Below, piece by piece: positions 42,698 through 54,730 of a stretch of 64,000 bases of DNA; position 1 is the first letter of the stretch; every line of letters starts with the position of its first letter. The notes below the pieces were generated by a model. That model was given only the letters and a program-made list of their open reading frames with translations. It was not told the DNA's origin and ran no database searches. This DNA comes from Symsagittifera roscoffensis (taxonomy: Eukaryota; Xenacoelomorpha; Acoela; Convolutidae): assembly GCF_963678635.1 (NCBI RefSeq), contig NC_087062.1:23042370-23106369 (forward strand), read 5' to 3'. The translations under genes and the position numbers were made by a program.

Positions 42698-42902
42698 CTA
42701 TGGTAAGTGCAATTTATGGAGGGGTTTTGTTAAGAATAAATATTTATGATGGGAATTCTTATTGAAAAGCAGGTCCGAAGCACTTGGATCAGAAGAAGCT
42801 TGAGAGTCATCCACCGATTCAATCCATGCCGATTTAACCCCGTACTTTCGATTCAAGGCATCGTAGCCATTTTGACTCAGTGGTTTCAAAAGAGATGCTC
42901 CC
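42698..42902 (-). CDS. Exon of LDLa/C-type-lectin gene (CTLD middle)
   Basis: Acceptor GTTTTGTTTTAG at 42903. The frame begins in phase 2, matching the phase-2 end of the exon at 45947. Joined, they read DDCDLK then GASLLKPLSQNGYDALN, the C-x-x-x-G-A-x-L stretch of C-type-lectin domains, followed by KSAWIESVDDSQASSD. No good donor is seen before the frame closes at 42698, so the 3' boundary is uncertain (a donor-like site may be lost). The preceding intron of 3 kb is full of repeats. Confidence 0.5.
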
Positions 42903-42903
42903 C

Positions 42904-45900
42904 TAAAACAAAACAAGATTGCGCTCTGAATGTTTCGCTTGCCCTTCGACGTATCCGAGGTAGTTTTTTTTAGACAAAAACCCTAAAATTCTTCATTCAC
43001 AACAATCTTATTCAATGATGCACCATAAAAATTGCAAATTCGAAACTATAAAGTTTTCAAAAGATTCAAAGATTTTGAGATTTCAGAACTTGAAACTTTT
43101 GAAATTTTTCCAAAGACTAAGTATCAACTTGAACTTCACAATATCAGAGCAAACTTCATGTTTATGAACAGAAACAAAAAATAAGTAACAGAGACAATTC
43201 ATAGAGATTGCGTTTTTGTTAAATACACTCGTCTTTTTATTCCGATCATTTGAAAAATAGTGAGAAACTTTGTTCTAGTTTTTATTTTAATTTTTCGTTT
43301 TCCAAATCAGGTACCATAATAAATCATTGGACTGGGTTGAATGATATATCATTTTAATTCTCTCAATTCGAACGGCTCACAAAAATTCCAAGAACATTTT
43401 CCAATGTCGACAAAAAATGGTTCGATTTTTAAAAATTGTTGATCTAATTTTGAGCTAATAATGTGAGCGTTCAGGCTTACAATAGCTTTTTTTATCTTCA
43501 ATTTAAGTCGTGAAAACTTGGTTTCACTCGAGTAGAAATTTTTTGAGTTTTACTGCCATTTTAGAAACAAAAATTTCAAAAACTCAAAGAAACTCTATTA
43601 GAATTTCCAGTCATTTTTCTACGAAAACTGTTTTCCATTTGGCCTAGTTTGCTATAACTGTCATAGTTTTTTTTCATCGATATGCCATAGTTTACTATGA
43701 TTGTAATAGTTCTTTTGTTCATAGATATGCCATAGTTCTTTTTATGTTCAGATCATTTTATCATACCACGAAGAAAAATGACACTAATGGGATTTTTTAC
43801 TTGTGGCTATCCTAGTTGTTTTTCTGTCTTTGAACAAAAAAATTTCAAGTTTCAAAATTCAAATATTAAGCAGCAGCTTTGATAAGTAATCACAAAAATA
43901 GACAAAAACTTTTTTATGATATTTTTGATTGCTCAATATCTTACACAGAAACCTTATTAAAAACGTGTGCAAGAAAAAAGGAAAAAAAAAAACTAGGAAC
44001 TATCCTCTCTGTAAAAAAATTTCTTAAAATTTTTTAAAAAAAGTTATAGTTAGCGAAGGTTTTTGATGTTTATTGAAACTCGATAACTATTTTAGCAATT
44101 CAAAACATTTTTTTGTAAATAATTGTTTCAAAACTCTTTTGTAAGAAACCTGTTTTTAAGAAATCAAAGAACATCAGAGAATTTTTGAAATCTCAAAAAA
44201 TTTAAGATATCATTGACAAAAATTGAAATTACGGATTAAGTTTAAGATTTTTGTAGGAAAATATTAATTCTGATCAAAAAAATCAAGAAAAACGTTGAAA
44301 AAACTTTTTGAGAAGATTTAAACAAAAATTAGGATGACTCATGTCACGACAATCAAAACCAAAAAACGTGGCTTACTTCGAAAGCCAACAATAACTCCAA
44401 AGATGTGTGACATGATACATCAAATTTGTTGAGTAATTAGCCCTATAAAATTAAGATATAAAATCGAAAAAATATATGTTTTCACTATTAGCAGGCAACT
44501 ATTAACTATCGTTAACACAATAACAAGCAAGTTCAATTAGGCAGCAAGCTCAGTTTGCTTAATTCTAATCGCGATTGATTTAACTTTGCTTGTGAGATTT
44601 CCGGTATTGTGGATTCCGTAATGTACTTTGCGAGAGTCGAAAATTTTTAGTTGTTTTTCAAATTATTCAAAACTTTTTTGAGTCTTTCTTTTTTGTAGAA
44701 AAAGTTCCTTTTTTACAACATTCCGGTAGGTTTTTTACTCTTTAGCAATCTTAGAGCCAATTTTATTGGAAAAAAATCTCAGATAGTGACTGTTTATTAT
44801 ATTTTACCAAATCAAAAATGTTTATAAGGCTTTTGATATGTTTCGAAAGCAAATAAGTCTCATTACTTGGTGGTCCAACTCTCACATCCAGTATTGAAAA
44901 TTTGGCAATAAAGACTTGAAATATTAATACATTTCAGCTCGAAAACTCCGATTCGACTTTTTATGTTCCATGTAATACACCGATGTCGCAAAGTTTACCA
45001 GGAAATGGTTCATTCGCAAAACTCCTGACAGGACCAATTTTGCTCGCGCCGAATGCCCAGATAAGGTTTTTCTTACTTTGCGGCGTTCGTGTTGTCTATG
45101 CACCGGTCGCAAAATTCGCAACGGATTTTTTTAGTCGCAAAAGTCAGGACAGGGCCGCTGTTGGTCGCATCGGTGGATCTACTTAAACTCGCCAAGAAGT
45201 GGTTCAGTCGCAGAAATTCCAAACAGGAACGATGTTGCTCGCGCCGAATGCCCAGCAAGGGATGGAGATGCTCAAGTAGATTAAGTTAGTGTATTTTTCA
45301 CCCAATCAGAATGCAGCCAAATTAGAATTATCAATAGAAAGCTCTATTGCTAATTTACTGTATTTGCCTACAGGGATGGAGTTTCTTTAGTAGATACCAT
45401 GGGAGGGGGGCTTGTTAAGTTGATCCACACCGGCTGCTCCGCTGTATATCGGGTTGTCTTATTTGTGTCGATCCCTGGATTGCGCCAACTGCGCCGTCCG
45501 CACCCTGGTCGTAAAAGTCTGGAAAGGGCGAAGCTTGGTCAAAAAGTTCTCGATTCACCAAATACGGGTCCAGATAATCTGGTCGTTGGCATCTACACAC
45601 TAGTCGCAAAAGTTGCGGCAGATTTTTTGGGTCGCCAAAGCCTCGAAATCTAAAGTTTTGGTCGCAAAATTTTAGAGTTCCCACTAAACGCTCGCAAAAT
45701 TCCATACATAAAAAGCGGATGTCGAGTTTGAATGTGCAAGTTGGATCCAGCCCTGCAGTTATTTTTCAAAAATGAGCCCTTAATAGAAACAGACTATCAG
45801 AACTATAGTTTTCAAAATTAGGCTCCATTTTCCGTGACCTTCATGTATCAGTTTAGCAAAATTTAATGATTATTTTATTTTGAAGCTGAAATCGAAAAAA

Positions 45901-45946
45901 AAACAGCGTTTTCATGACAAGATTTCAGCCTCAGAAGATAACTTAC
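42904..45946 (-). other. Large intron of the LDLa/lectin gene
   Basis: Non-coding, AT-rich with runs of A and T. Contains TATGCCATAGTT(C/T)-type short repeats at 43670-43750 and a GC-richer repeat block at 44940-45720. Confidence 0.4.
44940..45720. repeat. Degenerate GTCGCAAAA repeat block
   Basis: At least seven GTCGCAAA(A)-like motifs plus a longer repeat, GCTCGCGCCGAATGCCCAG, at about 45041 and 45238. G+C is visibly higher than in the flanks. Short ORFs on both strands are by-products of composition. Could be a minisatellite or a non-autonomous element. Confidence 0.5.
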
Positions 45947-46625
45947 TTGAGATCACAATCGTCCTTGGCCTCTCCAAAGCTATGATAAGAGTCAGGTAGT
46001 TTACTGAAGCACAGAGGAGTGTCATAGCAGTTGCTCAACATGTCAAATCCTTTAGGGCAGCCCTCTGAAGCAGAAAAATGGCTTGAGATTTAAGCAATTC
46101 TCTGACCGCTGATTAATTAAAGATTATCACTGCAAATGGTAAACCCTCTTCATCGTCAAACTACCACGACTAACGCTTGCATTTAATTTGAAAGTTTCTT
46201 CACATTAATTAACTTACTCCAGCAGCCAGACTCATCCTCCTTGGTTATTTTACAGTCAAAGTACCCATCGCATTTGTTTGTTTCCGGAATGCACGTGGGT
46301 CCAAAATCTCTGCACTCGAATTCAGTGTCATTTTGATGAACCAGCGGACATGCTGAAACACCTTACACTATTTTTCATTGCTCAGTATTACCCGATTCAG
46401 CATCAATGTGCAAAAAATATATATTTACAAAGTCTTTTTAGAACTGCTTTGTTTTGAAGTTTTGAAAAATGTATTACTTACGCCCTCCTTTTACATTGAA
46501 TAATCCGCTCAGAATTTGCTCCTCGATGCATTTTAACTTGGCAGCACATTGGTATTTTCCTGAGTGGACATATAACCTGCTTTGAGGCAAAAAATATTGC
46601 ACCAAACAATCAGAACCATGGCATG
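45947..46625 (-). CDS. Three exons: LDL-receptor class A domain and start of C-type-lectin domain
   Basis: Exons 46482-46625, 46218-46352 and 45947-46064 have TTTCAG/CTTCAG acceptors and GTAAGT donors; phases (1,1,1,2) fit. Exon 1 is Cys-rich (CHGSDCLVQYF ... CAAKLKCIEEQI), a degenerate LDLa-like module. Exon 2 is a classic LDLa repeat: CPLVHQNDTEFEC ... CIPETNKCDGYFDC ... DESGC, six Cys and the acidic Ca-binding run. Exon 3 starts a C-type-lectin domain: CPKGFDMLSNCY ... FGEAKDDCDL. Extracellular or secreted protein, probably a nematode CLEC-type gene. The remaining lectin exon is at 42902. A signal peptide was not found. Confidence 0.75.
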
Positions 46626-49050
46626 CTGAAACATGATTGTTCTCATCAAAGCAAACCAACTTTCCTCAAAATTTCAGTAACATTTTTTTTTGGTTAAGTG
46701 ACATTTCAACATGCGTTTTTCCTCCCCAGCAATCAAAACTGAACATTAAAACTGAATATCAAAACTGAATAACTTGAGTAGTATAGGGAAATAATTTCGC
46801 CAATCAACATGTACTCAATTTATAAAAGAATCATTTTGAGTGCGGGGCAATTGGCATATATCTCAGCATCATAGAAACAAAACTCAAGATGCATATAATT
46901 TAGTTCAATATTAGGGTAAAAATCATACCGCCTGATCATCAGCAAAAATGATTGCAGTTCGAATACTTATCAAAGTTTGAACTCAGAACCGATTATATAA
47001 TCGTTTGGGCATAACATTTTGTTGTTCTGTGCAATTCAAAAGTTTAATACTTGTATCAGACAAAATCATAATAGAATCAGGTTGCAACCGTATCAGGTTG
47101 CATTGCAAAATGCATCAAGTTTGTATCAGTTTACACAAGAATGCTCGTATCAGGGCAAAGACCTTAATGTTGTGACTGCCCTTAATTTGGTCTCAAATAG
47201 TTTTTGGTAAATAATATAAAACTACACAGTTTTGGCTGATAAAATCAAATTTTAAGTGTTAAAATCTCTATCGGGAAAAAATTATAAGAACAATTAGCCG
47301 CGTCAACCCAATTTGGAACAATTTCTTAGTGCGCGGTAATTCACCACAAAGTAAATCATGAAACGAGCAGTTTAGATAGACTCGTGGCATGTTACTATAG
47401 AGGTATGCACACCCGGCTGGGTTATGCAGATCAAGGAAGTGATCATTTTCGTGAAATTGGTCTGAATAAAAAGACCACTTCGACCATATATTTTACTCAC
47501 TTACTTCGAAAGCTCGAAAAAAGAAACTATTTGAAGTACGAACACGCAGATACCATATTCAAAATAGGACCACTGGAAAATATAAGTGATAATCTCCTCA
47601 AAGTCTGTTTTTATAGACTGACTCGCTACCGTGCTAATAACTTTCATCCAAGTTTTTTTTTATTGAATTCCTATTCTAACATGAAAACTTAATCTTTTTC
47701 TAATTTTCAGTTCCAACGGGTCACAAGGTAATTAATCTCTCATCAAGTTGTAATATCTCAAAAAAAGTTTAAATTCAGAGGTTGTAGTCTTACTGGTTGA
47801 CTGGTGGTGGTCTTACTGAATCGCCAACTTTTCTATGAAGTATAACCGATATGATCAAGATTGAACAATTCTTTGATACCCAAATGAATTGTTTTTTTTT
47901 CTTTGAAAAATATGGTGAAACTTTAAGGCTGCTAGCAAAAAATCTTTTATCACCATAAACATGTCTGTTTTGCAATTTGTATTTTAATTACAAGCTCTAT
48001 TTTTTTGAAAAAGCAAGCGTGATTTCTGAATTTTATAAGAGTGAGTCAATTTTTTTTTTTTCTGTAAAGTGATTCAAAGCTCATGCAACTTGGTTTTTTG
48101 AACACTTTTTTTTCAAAACTAGTTTGATATCTCTAAATTTGGTCAAAGCTGATCTCAGAACATTTTTATAGAAAACAGGCGATCTTTTGTTAGACTTGGT
48201 TATTCGATTATTTTACGCTTTTATAAACTTTCCAGATTTTCATGAAATTATCAAATTTTTTAAAATTGACGTTCTCGAGATGAAAAAAAAAATCAGAAAA
48301 CAGGCTCTAGGATAGTATTATGTCAAAAAGTGACTGGATGATTACTTTTTTCAAACTGGGCACTTGCTATGACTGTTATAAAAAATCAGGATGGTTAAAA
48401 TATATGCATACATTGCTCATCAAAAACGTTTTTCAATATCTACCAATTTTTTGGAAAGACTATTTGCAAAAACTGCCTTCACAAAAATGTCACTATTTCT
48501 CACTAGTCGCAAATGTGTAGGCTCGAAATTAAAACATAATATAAGATATTTTTGACAATATTTTTAGCTGATAGGCTCTCATTCTAAACCGACAACAATT
48601 ATTGTGTTATTTTTTGTTCGTTTTGTGTTTCTTAATTTTTTTACAAAAATTAAGTAAATTTACTTCATATTATGATAAAAAAACCCGCACTTAACTTCCA
48701 GGAAAAATATTCGATTATTCTCGATTGATTATGTTGGTTTCTATAAAAATTAAAAATTATTGATTCTATCTAATTACAAATGCATTATAATTTTATTTTT
48801 TGTTGAGCCAAGGAAATCCCTTTAACCAATTTTAATCAATTATGACGGAATATTATCTATTTTTTTCTATTATTTGTCTGAAATATTCAAAAATAGTGTA
48901 ATGTAATCCAAATTTGACAGTTGTCTTTGGCTGAACAATTCTATCATAAGAAAAGTGGTGATATATTTCAATAGGTGGTAGGTTCAATTTGAACAGCTGG
49001 ATCGCTTTTTGTTATACTTCGCACATTAATTATAATTTTTTCAAAAGCCA

Positions 49051-50478
49051 CCCGCACCGAGCTCCCATGGATCCTAATCCATTATATTGTCATTACATAG
49101 ACATTGTCTATGAAATTACAAAATAATCGATTATAATCCATTAAAAATTGATTATAATGATACTATTTTTCGAAAAAATAAAATCCATTATAATCGATTA
49201 TAATCAATTTTTTTTGTGTTTATTCCACAACATTCGAGTTTGATTCATGATCCATTATAATCGATTAAAATCCTAGACGCTCGGCGGCCATCACTAAGAG
49301 TTTTATCTGGTTTTACAATGTTATTTGGTTGTTATAGTTCGGATTGCCTTTTTTCACAATTTTTCATTTTTTTTACATTTTTTTTCAAATTTTCGATCAA
49401 AAAATTTTAAAATTGGACGACCTCAAAAAAGACGTTTTGAGACAAAACATGTAAATTTTGCTTTAATTTGCTCATTTAGTGTACCCACGGTAGTATGAGT
49501 CATTCGTAAAGTTAGTAAATTTAAATTCCAGGGTAATTTAACAGGGTCCATGAATGAATGGTTAAAAGACTATCAACTCTATGAAATTTCCTAACTTCTG
49601 TTCTGTGTTTTTGAAAGGTTGCTCATTATATATACCTGTATATGAGCTCTTTAATTTTCAAAGAAAGTGACGGAATATTTTTTCTCGGTTTGTAGTTTAT
49701 CCTTATTTTAAAAGACATTTTTCTTTGATTTTTAACCTAAAATTGCGTGCTACAGTTGAGTTAAAGAGCCGTTTGAGCACTCATGGTTTCGTGCTGATAC
49801 AATATCCCTTGTTATTCTTTGAGATTTACTGTAAATTTGCTCTATTTAAAAGTGCATCCATTATGATTTTCAGGACTGCATCAGCCCCCCATCAACTTCA
49901 TCTGGCCCCTGCTGCCCCTTCTGGCCCCTGCTGCCCCACTTCAGCATCTTAGTTTGCGTAGAGCTGAGGTCACTGGCTCTCCTACCCGATACCCGATGAT
50001 CATTTTGTATGGGAATTTTGTATGGGAAAACTTTCAAAATAAAACAATTTGAGAGTATTTTATATCTAAAAATACATGAGTATTTTATATTTGAGTATTT
50101 TAAAACAGTAATGAGAATTTTGTGTATATGCATGTTTTCGTATTTTGCAGTTTTGTAATTTTACATCTTTAAACTTGCTTTTTTTTCTTCCACGCATAAT
50201 TAGAAATAAAAATAGAATCGCTGAATTAGCTAACTAAAATAAATATTTTCTACCTCATAAATAATCGATTATAATGTATTTTCTTGACAAAATAATCGAT
50301 TTCAGTGACAAAAACAATGGATTATAATGGATTATTTTTTCTCAAAAAAAATCGATTATAATGGTAATATAATCAATTTCGTGGTCTGAATTTTACATCC
50401 GTAATGGATTATGATAGATTATTTTTGTCTCGGGAATCCATTATAATCGATTAGAATCCATGGGCGCTCGGTTCGGGC
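49051..50478. mobile_element. Inverted-repeat element(s) built on AATCGATT palindromes
   Basis: The left end CACCGAGCTCCCATGGATCC (49055-49074) matches the reverse complement of the right end (50459-50474), about 30 of 34 bases over the full terminal stretch. A third, inverted copy (49255-49288) makes 49051-49289 a 239-bp mini-element. Both ends are filled with TAATCCATTATAATCGATTATAATGG-type repeats. Either one ~1.43-kb non-autonomous transposon or two small ones. No coding capacity; target duplication not identified. Confidence 0.6.
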
Positions 50479-50879
50479 AATTTTTTTGGCAAAAGAAGTG
50501 TAAAATTAGATTTTTTGAATAAAATTTCAAATGGCAGAGTAATTTATTTACGAAAACTATTGAAAATGAAATGACAATGATTGAAAATGAAAAGACTATA
50601 TTATAAATTTTAGTTGTGAAATTTAATACATGCACTATACTCAAAATTACCACCTATTGTAACATATCACCAGAAAAGTGAGACGCTGTTTACCTGAGAA
50701 AGTTTTATCTTGTTTTGAACCCCACCACACCCTCAGTATTTCTCCCAGTTAAACCTCCTCCCCCAATGGTAAAATGGTGGAGATTTTTCAGGGGACAGGT
50801 TAATAAGGGGTGTGGTGAACTGTGTTTTTGAGGGCGGGGTGGGGAAAACAAGTGGAGGATTGGTTTCGACAGAACGTAT

Positions 50880-50990
50880 TTGAACTTTTTGCAAAGAAAA
50901 GGGCGTAGAAGGGGGGTTTGGAAGGGGTGTGTGAGGGTTGTAGAAGGGGGTGTGGTGGGTGTGAAAGTAGGGATGGATGTCAAACGTTGA
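50880..50990 (+). other. G-rich tract with quadruplex potential
   Basis: Several runs of three to six G within about 100 bases on plus (GGGGGG at ~50912, then GGGG, GGGGG and GGG), spaced by short loops. The opposite strand is correspondingly C-rich. Confidence 0.4.
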
Positions 50991-51087
50991 GTGGAGGGGT
51001 TGATGTACACTGGGATGAACAAGTTCATTCGGGTAATAATTTTTCAGAACGCTGCAAAAAGTAGCGTACACATTTCACATCTACAAA

Positions 51088-51135
51088 AAGACTGGTTTAT
51101 CAGGTCACGCAGCCGTGACCTGATAAACCAGTCTT
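51088..51135. repeat. Perfect 22-bp hairpin
   Basis: Arms 51088-51109 and 51114-51135 are exact reverse complements around a 4-base loop (CAGC). The inner part is TTTATCAGGTCACG / CGTGACCTGATAAA. Confidence 0.9.
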
Positions 51136-51194
51136 ATACTATATATGTGGAGGAATGGGCAGGGGCGGATTTGGGAGGGAGAGAGGAGTAATCG

Positions 51195-51215
51195 CCCCCC
51201 CCCCCCCCCCCCCCC
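51195..51215. repeat. C21 homopolymer
   Basis: 21 consecutive C on plus; length likely unreliable in the assembly. Confidence 0.85.
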
Positions 51216-51635
51216 AGGGATTCGACCCTCTGCCGACTCCAAGGGTCCCCCCTTTGTATTATTTTTTGAGATATCCATTTTTGGCTGACGAACCCTAAAA
51301 TTTTTCTAATTTCTTACTAACTTTGAAGGGAAGCGCTCTCCAAAAAAACGCAATTTTTTGGTCAAAATTTTTTAAAAATTTCAAGAAAACCTAAATGAAA
51401 CAAGACACTTCATGAATTAAAAACAAAAAATAGTGTATTTTTAGTGCTTTGAGAGAGCAAAATTTTTTTGAAGTTCTGCCCCCCAAACCCCCTCCCCCCT
51501 CCACACTCGTGAAGAAAAGAGATCCGGGCCTGTTGATAGGCATTGACAACAGTCTATGATCTTTCTTATACTTGGACAAATTCGCGCGTAAATATCTACC
51601 CAACTATTGAAGAATTCTTTTAATAAGTTTCTTAC

Positions 51636-52020
51636 CATCTTGAGGATCCATCGTGAGAACAGTTTTACTCTCAACGCCTGGTAAGTTATATGTGTTTCGA
51701 AAGTAGATTATGAGCTCCAGAACATTATCCAAAGGTATTCCCATAAAATGGCAAGATATATTCAGAAATTTGAGATCTTTTATTTCTGTGAGCTGATCTG
51801 CAGCCGGGTTCACTTCCACTAACTCCATTATTTCTGAAAACTCGCCCAAAAAATAAATATATATATTTCAAATTAAGTTTGTTGTATCTCAAATAAGGCT
51901 AATTACTAGAAACATTCTGGATTCTTTTAAAATACCTACCTGAAAAGTTTGAGAATGTCTTTCTCAGTTTTCCTTCTGTCTCACAGTCTAAGTGAGGCTG
52001 CCATTCCTTTTCAACTTCCT
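51636..52020 (-). CDS. Two exons of a secreted or lectin-associated protein, probably upstream part of the LDLa gene
   Basis: Exons 51940-52020 (81 nt) and 51636-51833 (198 nt), each with a TTTCAG/TTTTCAG acceptor and GTAGGT/GTAAGA donor, all phase 1. The peptide reads EWQPHLDCETEGKLRKTFSN, then EIMELVEVNPAADQLTEIKD, LKFLNISCHFMGIPLDNVLE and LIIYFRNTYNLPGVESKTVL. No named domain recognised; two Cys and amphipathic helices. The phase-1 exit fits the phase-1 entry of the exon at 46625, so it may be one gene with a 5-kb intron, or a separate gene whose other exons were missed. Confidence 0.55.
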
Positions 52021-53365
52021 CTGAAACATTGAGAAAAAAAATTATTTCTTTGAAAAAAATAAGTGTATCTTGTCACTTTTAGTTGCCAATTTTCAAAAAG
52101 TTTTTCCCGTGTGTTTTTTGTTGAAAATTCCGACGGCTGAGAGATTTTTGTATTTGAGAGTTTTTTGTTTTCTGCGCTGATTCAAACACCTTTCGGGATT
52201 GAGGAGTGACTTTTTACTAAAAAAAACCTAACAGCATCGTGATTCAAGCTGCAATGCTGTTGACCAACAGGTTCTCATGTACAAAAAATGAACCACGATT
52301 TTTTATATGGGGAATAGTATGGATCATTAGCTCTCAATTGTTAATGACATGTTGAGCTCTGTTTTTCTAATTTAAAATGTTTGTGCGCTGCGTTGTTTTT
52401 TCTTCTAGTGAGTTTTTGCTACCCAATTTGACAGGGTTTTATATCTCATTGGATGTCTTAAGCTCAAAATTGAAAACTAATATTATAACGGCGTGTGTTT
52501 TTAAAACATTATGGTGGTATCAAAATTGTCAACTTAGACAATTCAGGATAATTATTTTTCGTTTTTTGACACGCAAGCTCCAAATCAACCCACTCACAAA
52601 TCTGTTTCAATTGATTTGAAGATATTTGATATTTAAAAAAAAAAGGTTCTTAAAAGGTATAACTATGATAACCATGAAAAAAATCTGAAACAAGTTTATG
52701 ATCTTTTTTCGTTTTTTCGTTTTTCTAAAATGATTTTAGTTAAGTTGCAGCTATTGAGGGACATTAAAGATTTTAAACGCTTTCACCCTAGCACGAGCGC
52801 TTTTGAAGTCTTTCATTTGAAATTGCATTGTCTTGGAATCTTTTTTGAGCGAAATTTCAAAAAGTAGGAAGCACTTACTCAAAAAATAATCTCAAAGATG
52901 TTTTTTAATTTTAGAAAAATGTAGAAAAGTAGAAGAAAAAATTATCCGATTTCTTACAAAAAATTTAACTCAAATGTTAGCTTAGTTTTAATATGATTTA
53001 ATTAACGTCCACTAGTGAATGATTAAGATCAATTTGCTAGCTTGAATTCGATGCAAGTAGATAAGAAAGTTCCGACCGCATTCTCAGATTTCCTCGTCTT
53101 GTGAGGAGAGCTATATAAACGCGTATAAAATAAGTAAGTTAGGCATAAACGATTACATTTGTTACCAAAAAATAAATAAACAAAAAAGATAACTTTTTTT
53201 TTCAAAAATTTTTATTTTTTTAAAAAATTTTTGCACTAAAAGTTTCACTTATTTTCAAAAAAAATTGATGAAGGAACGCTATATAACGCATCCAAAACAA
53301 TAATTTTTTTTGGTAGAGTTATCAATTTTTAGCTTAGATTGGTAATTTCATACATAACGAACGTT
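52021..53365. other. No recognised gene
   Basis: An upstream exon in phase 1 is expected here for the 52020 gene but could not be identified. Plus ORF 52377-52619 lacks features. Confidence 0.3.
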
Positions 53366-53374
53366 ACATAATCG

Positions 53375-53477
53375 GTGCATATACAAAACAGTCCCATACA
53401 AAACAATCCCATACAAAACAGTCCGAAACATCAAAAAAAGGTTCTAAAAAACAGTCCCATACAAAACAGTCCAAAAC
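53375..53477. repeat. Left terminal array of the MULE
   Basis: Five or so units of (T)ACAAAACAGTCCCA(T), some with AATCC or GAAAC variants, spread over ~100 bp with a short break at 53420-53447. A plus-strand ORF across it is an artefact of the repeat. Confidence 0.8.
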
Positions 53478-53589
53478 CAGTAGAATTTCTTGACCTTGAT
53501 CTTTTGGCGCCGACAGAATTGAAAACTCAAGCAGGGGCAATTAAAGATCAAAGAGCCAAAGTTGGAACAATAATTGGGATGAAAATCAA

Positions 53590-53665
53590 AGGACTCATGG
53601 TATAGTGGTTAAAGCGTTAGACTCAAACTCTAGAGATCAAAGGATCGAATCTCCGGCGGCACAAA
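53590..53665 (+). other. tRNA-like sequence inside the MULE
   Basis: TATAGTGGTTAAAGCG resembles a D-arm/A-box, TTAGACTCAAACTCTAG an anticodon arm (loop CTCAAAC, anticodon CAA), and GGATCGAATCTCC a T-arm/B-box. The acceptor strands do not pair and the T-stem is only three base pairs. Best seen as a tRNA relic or SINE head, not a working tRNA. Confidence 0.35.
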
Positions 53666-54024
53666 AAATTTTCCAATTTTCCGAAAAAAGTTGAAATTCG
53701 GGTAAATATCATGACGGGTATATCTAGGGTACAACAAAAGGTTCAACCTTAGAGGGTTGGGCGGAGGGAAAAGAAAAATCAACAACTTGTATGTATTCAT
53801 TATTTTGCCGGTTTGAATCAAGGAAATTAATTAACTTGGAAAAATTTTTTTGCTTGGCAATGTGGAATAAATGTGAAAATTGAAAAGAAAAGAAAACTCG
53901 GATTATAATTTAATATTATAACTACATCCTTTCAAAAACCCAATGATATCGTTGGGTTGATATGACTTAATCATAGTGATCAAGTTTTTGTCGAGATTTT
54001 GGTATTTAGCTTTTTTGGGTCTGG

Positions 54025-54730
54025 CTAGTTTTTGTCCAGCGCACATTTTTCCAACAGTATTTCCGCATTGTTTTGCTCGTCCTGGAACTTCTCGATCACT
54101 TTTGGGAATGATGGATGCTTACTATTGACCAGTTTGACGAAATTGCTGTTCCAACCTTCTACAGCGTTGCTGGTGCGGTGAAGGTCATTTTTTTGCTCTT
54201 TGATGGCAACTCCATTGTTCCATATCAAATCTGGGCTTCTGTCGTCCTTGAGAAGTCAGTGTACCAATATATGTGTCCTCAAAAAGATTGAAAATCGGCT
54301 GACTTTCTTCAGATGCCATACCTTGCAGAAGCTCGAAAGCTGTGGGGACGTCCTCTACGGGCAGAAATGCTGTTGCGGGAAGCATTCGAATAAGTTCGCA
54401 AAAATTAAGGTCACTGTTGTAATTGTGAGTATTGTCTGACGACTGAACATGTCGCCAGACACTTTGACTCATATGGAAAAAAAACAAAACTGAATTTGAG
54501 CACTCTGATGGGTAGCTATTATTGAGTTTCTAACAACTACTTCAAAATCAATTGTGACGCGTTTTGGGGAATCAACTTTTAGAATACTCAGAAGGCGACA
54601 ATAAGTTGTTTCCTTTTTGTTGGGTAGCAGAGCGTAAACAATAGGGATAAGGCATCCTTCAACAAAAGCGTGTATAGTACAAATCTGATAGAAAACATTG
54701 GGAGCAGTCGAAAACGTTCCATCACAGAAC
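54025..54730 (-). pseudogene. MULE transposase remnant
   Basis: From ~54723: DGTFSTAPNVFYQICTIHAF, VEGCLIPIVYALLPNKKETT and VTIDFE, the DDE-type core of Mutator-like transposases with the first Asp in DGTFS. After a frameshift near 54480, HMSQSVWRHVQ; then YIGTLTSQGRQKPRFDMEQW; and after another shift near 54190, LHRTSNAVEGWNSNFVKLVN, the conserved C-terminal block (R-T-x-N-x-x-E-G-W). At least two frameshifts. The N-terminal DNA-binding part is missing. Confidence 0.75.

Larger units (their letters stand above)
46626..51635 (-). other. Large intron or intergenic region
   Basis: No exon is supported. It holds an AATCGATT-rich inverted-repeat element (49051-50478), a G-rich tract (50880-50970), a perfect hairpin (51088-51135) and a C21 run (51195-51215). 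Short ORFs such as 47384-47692 (plus) and 48320-48520 (plus) lack domain features. Confidence 0.35.

Noticed and set aside
45399-45705. Overlapping plus and minus ORFs of 84-96 codons
   Set aside because: Both arise from the GC-rich GTCGCAAAA repeat block.
47384-47692. 102-codon plus ORF
   Set aside because: No domain, no splice context, composition like background; not strong enough to call.
53375-53605. 76-codon plus ORF of repeated IQNSP text
   Set aside because: Translation of the MULE terminal array, not a gene.
53590-53665. Functional tRNA-Leu(CAA)
   Set aside because: Acceptor stem does not pair, T-stem too short, no leucine-type variable arm; kept only as a tRNA-like relic.
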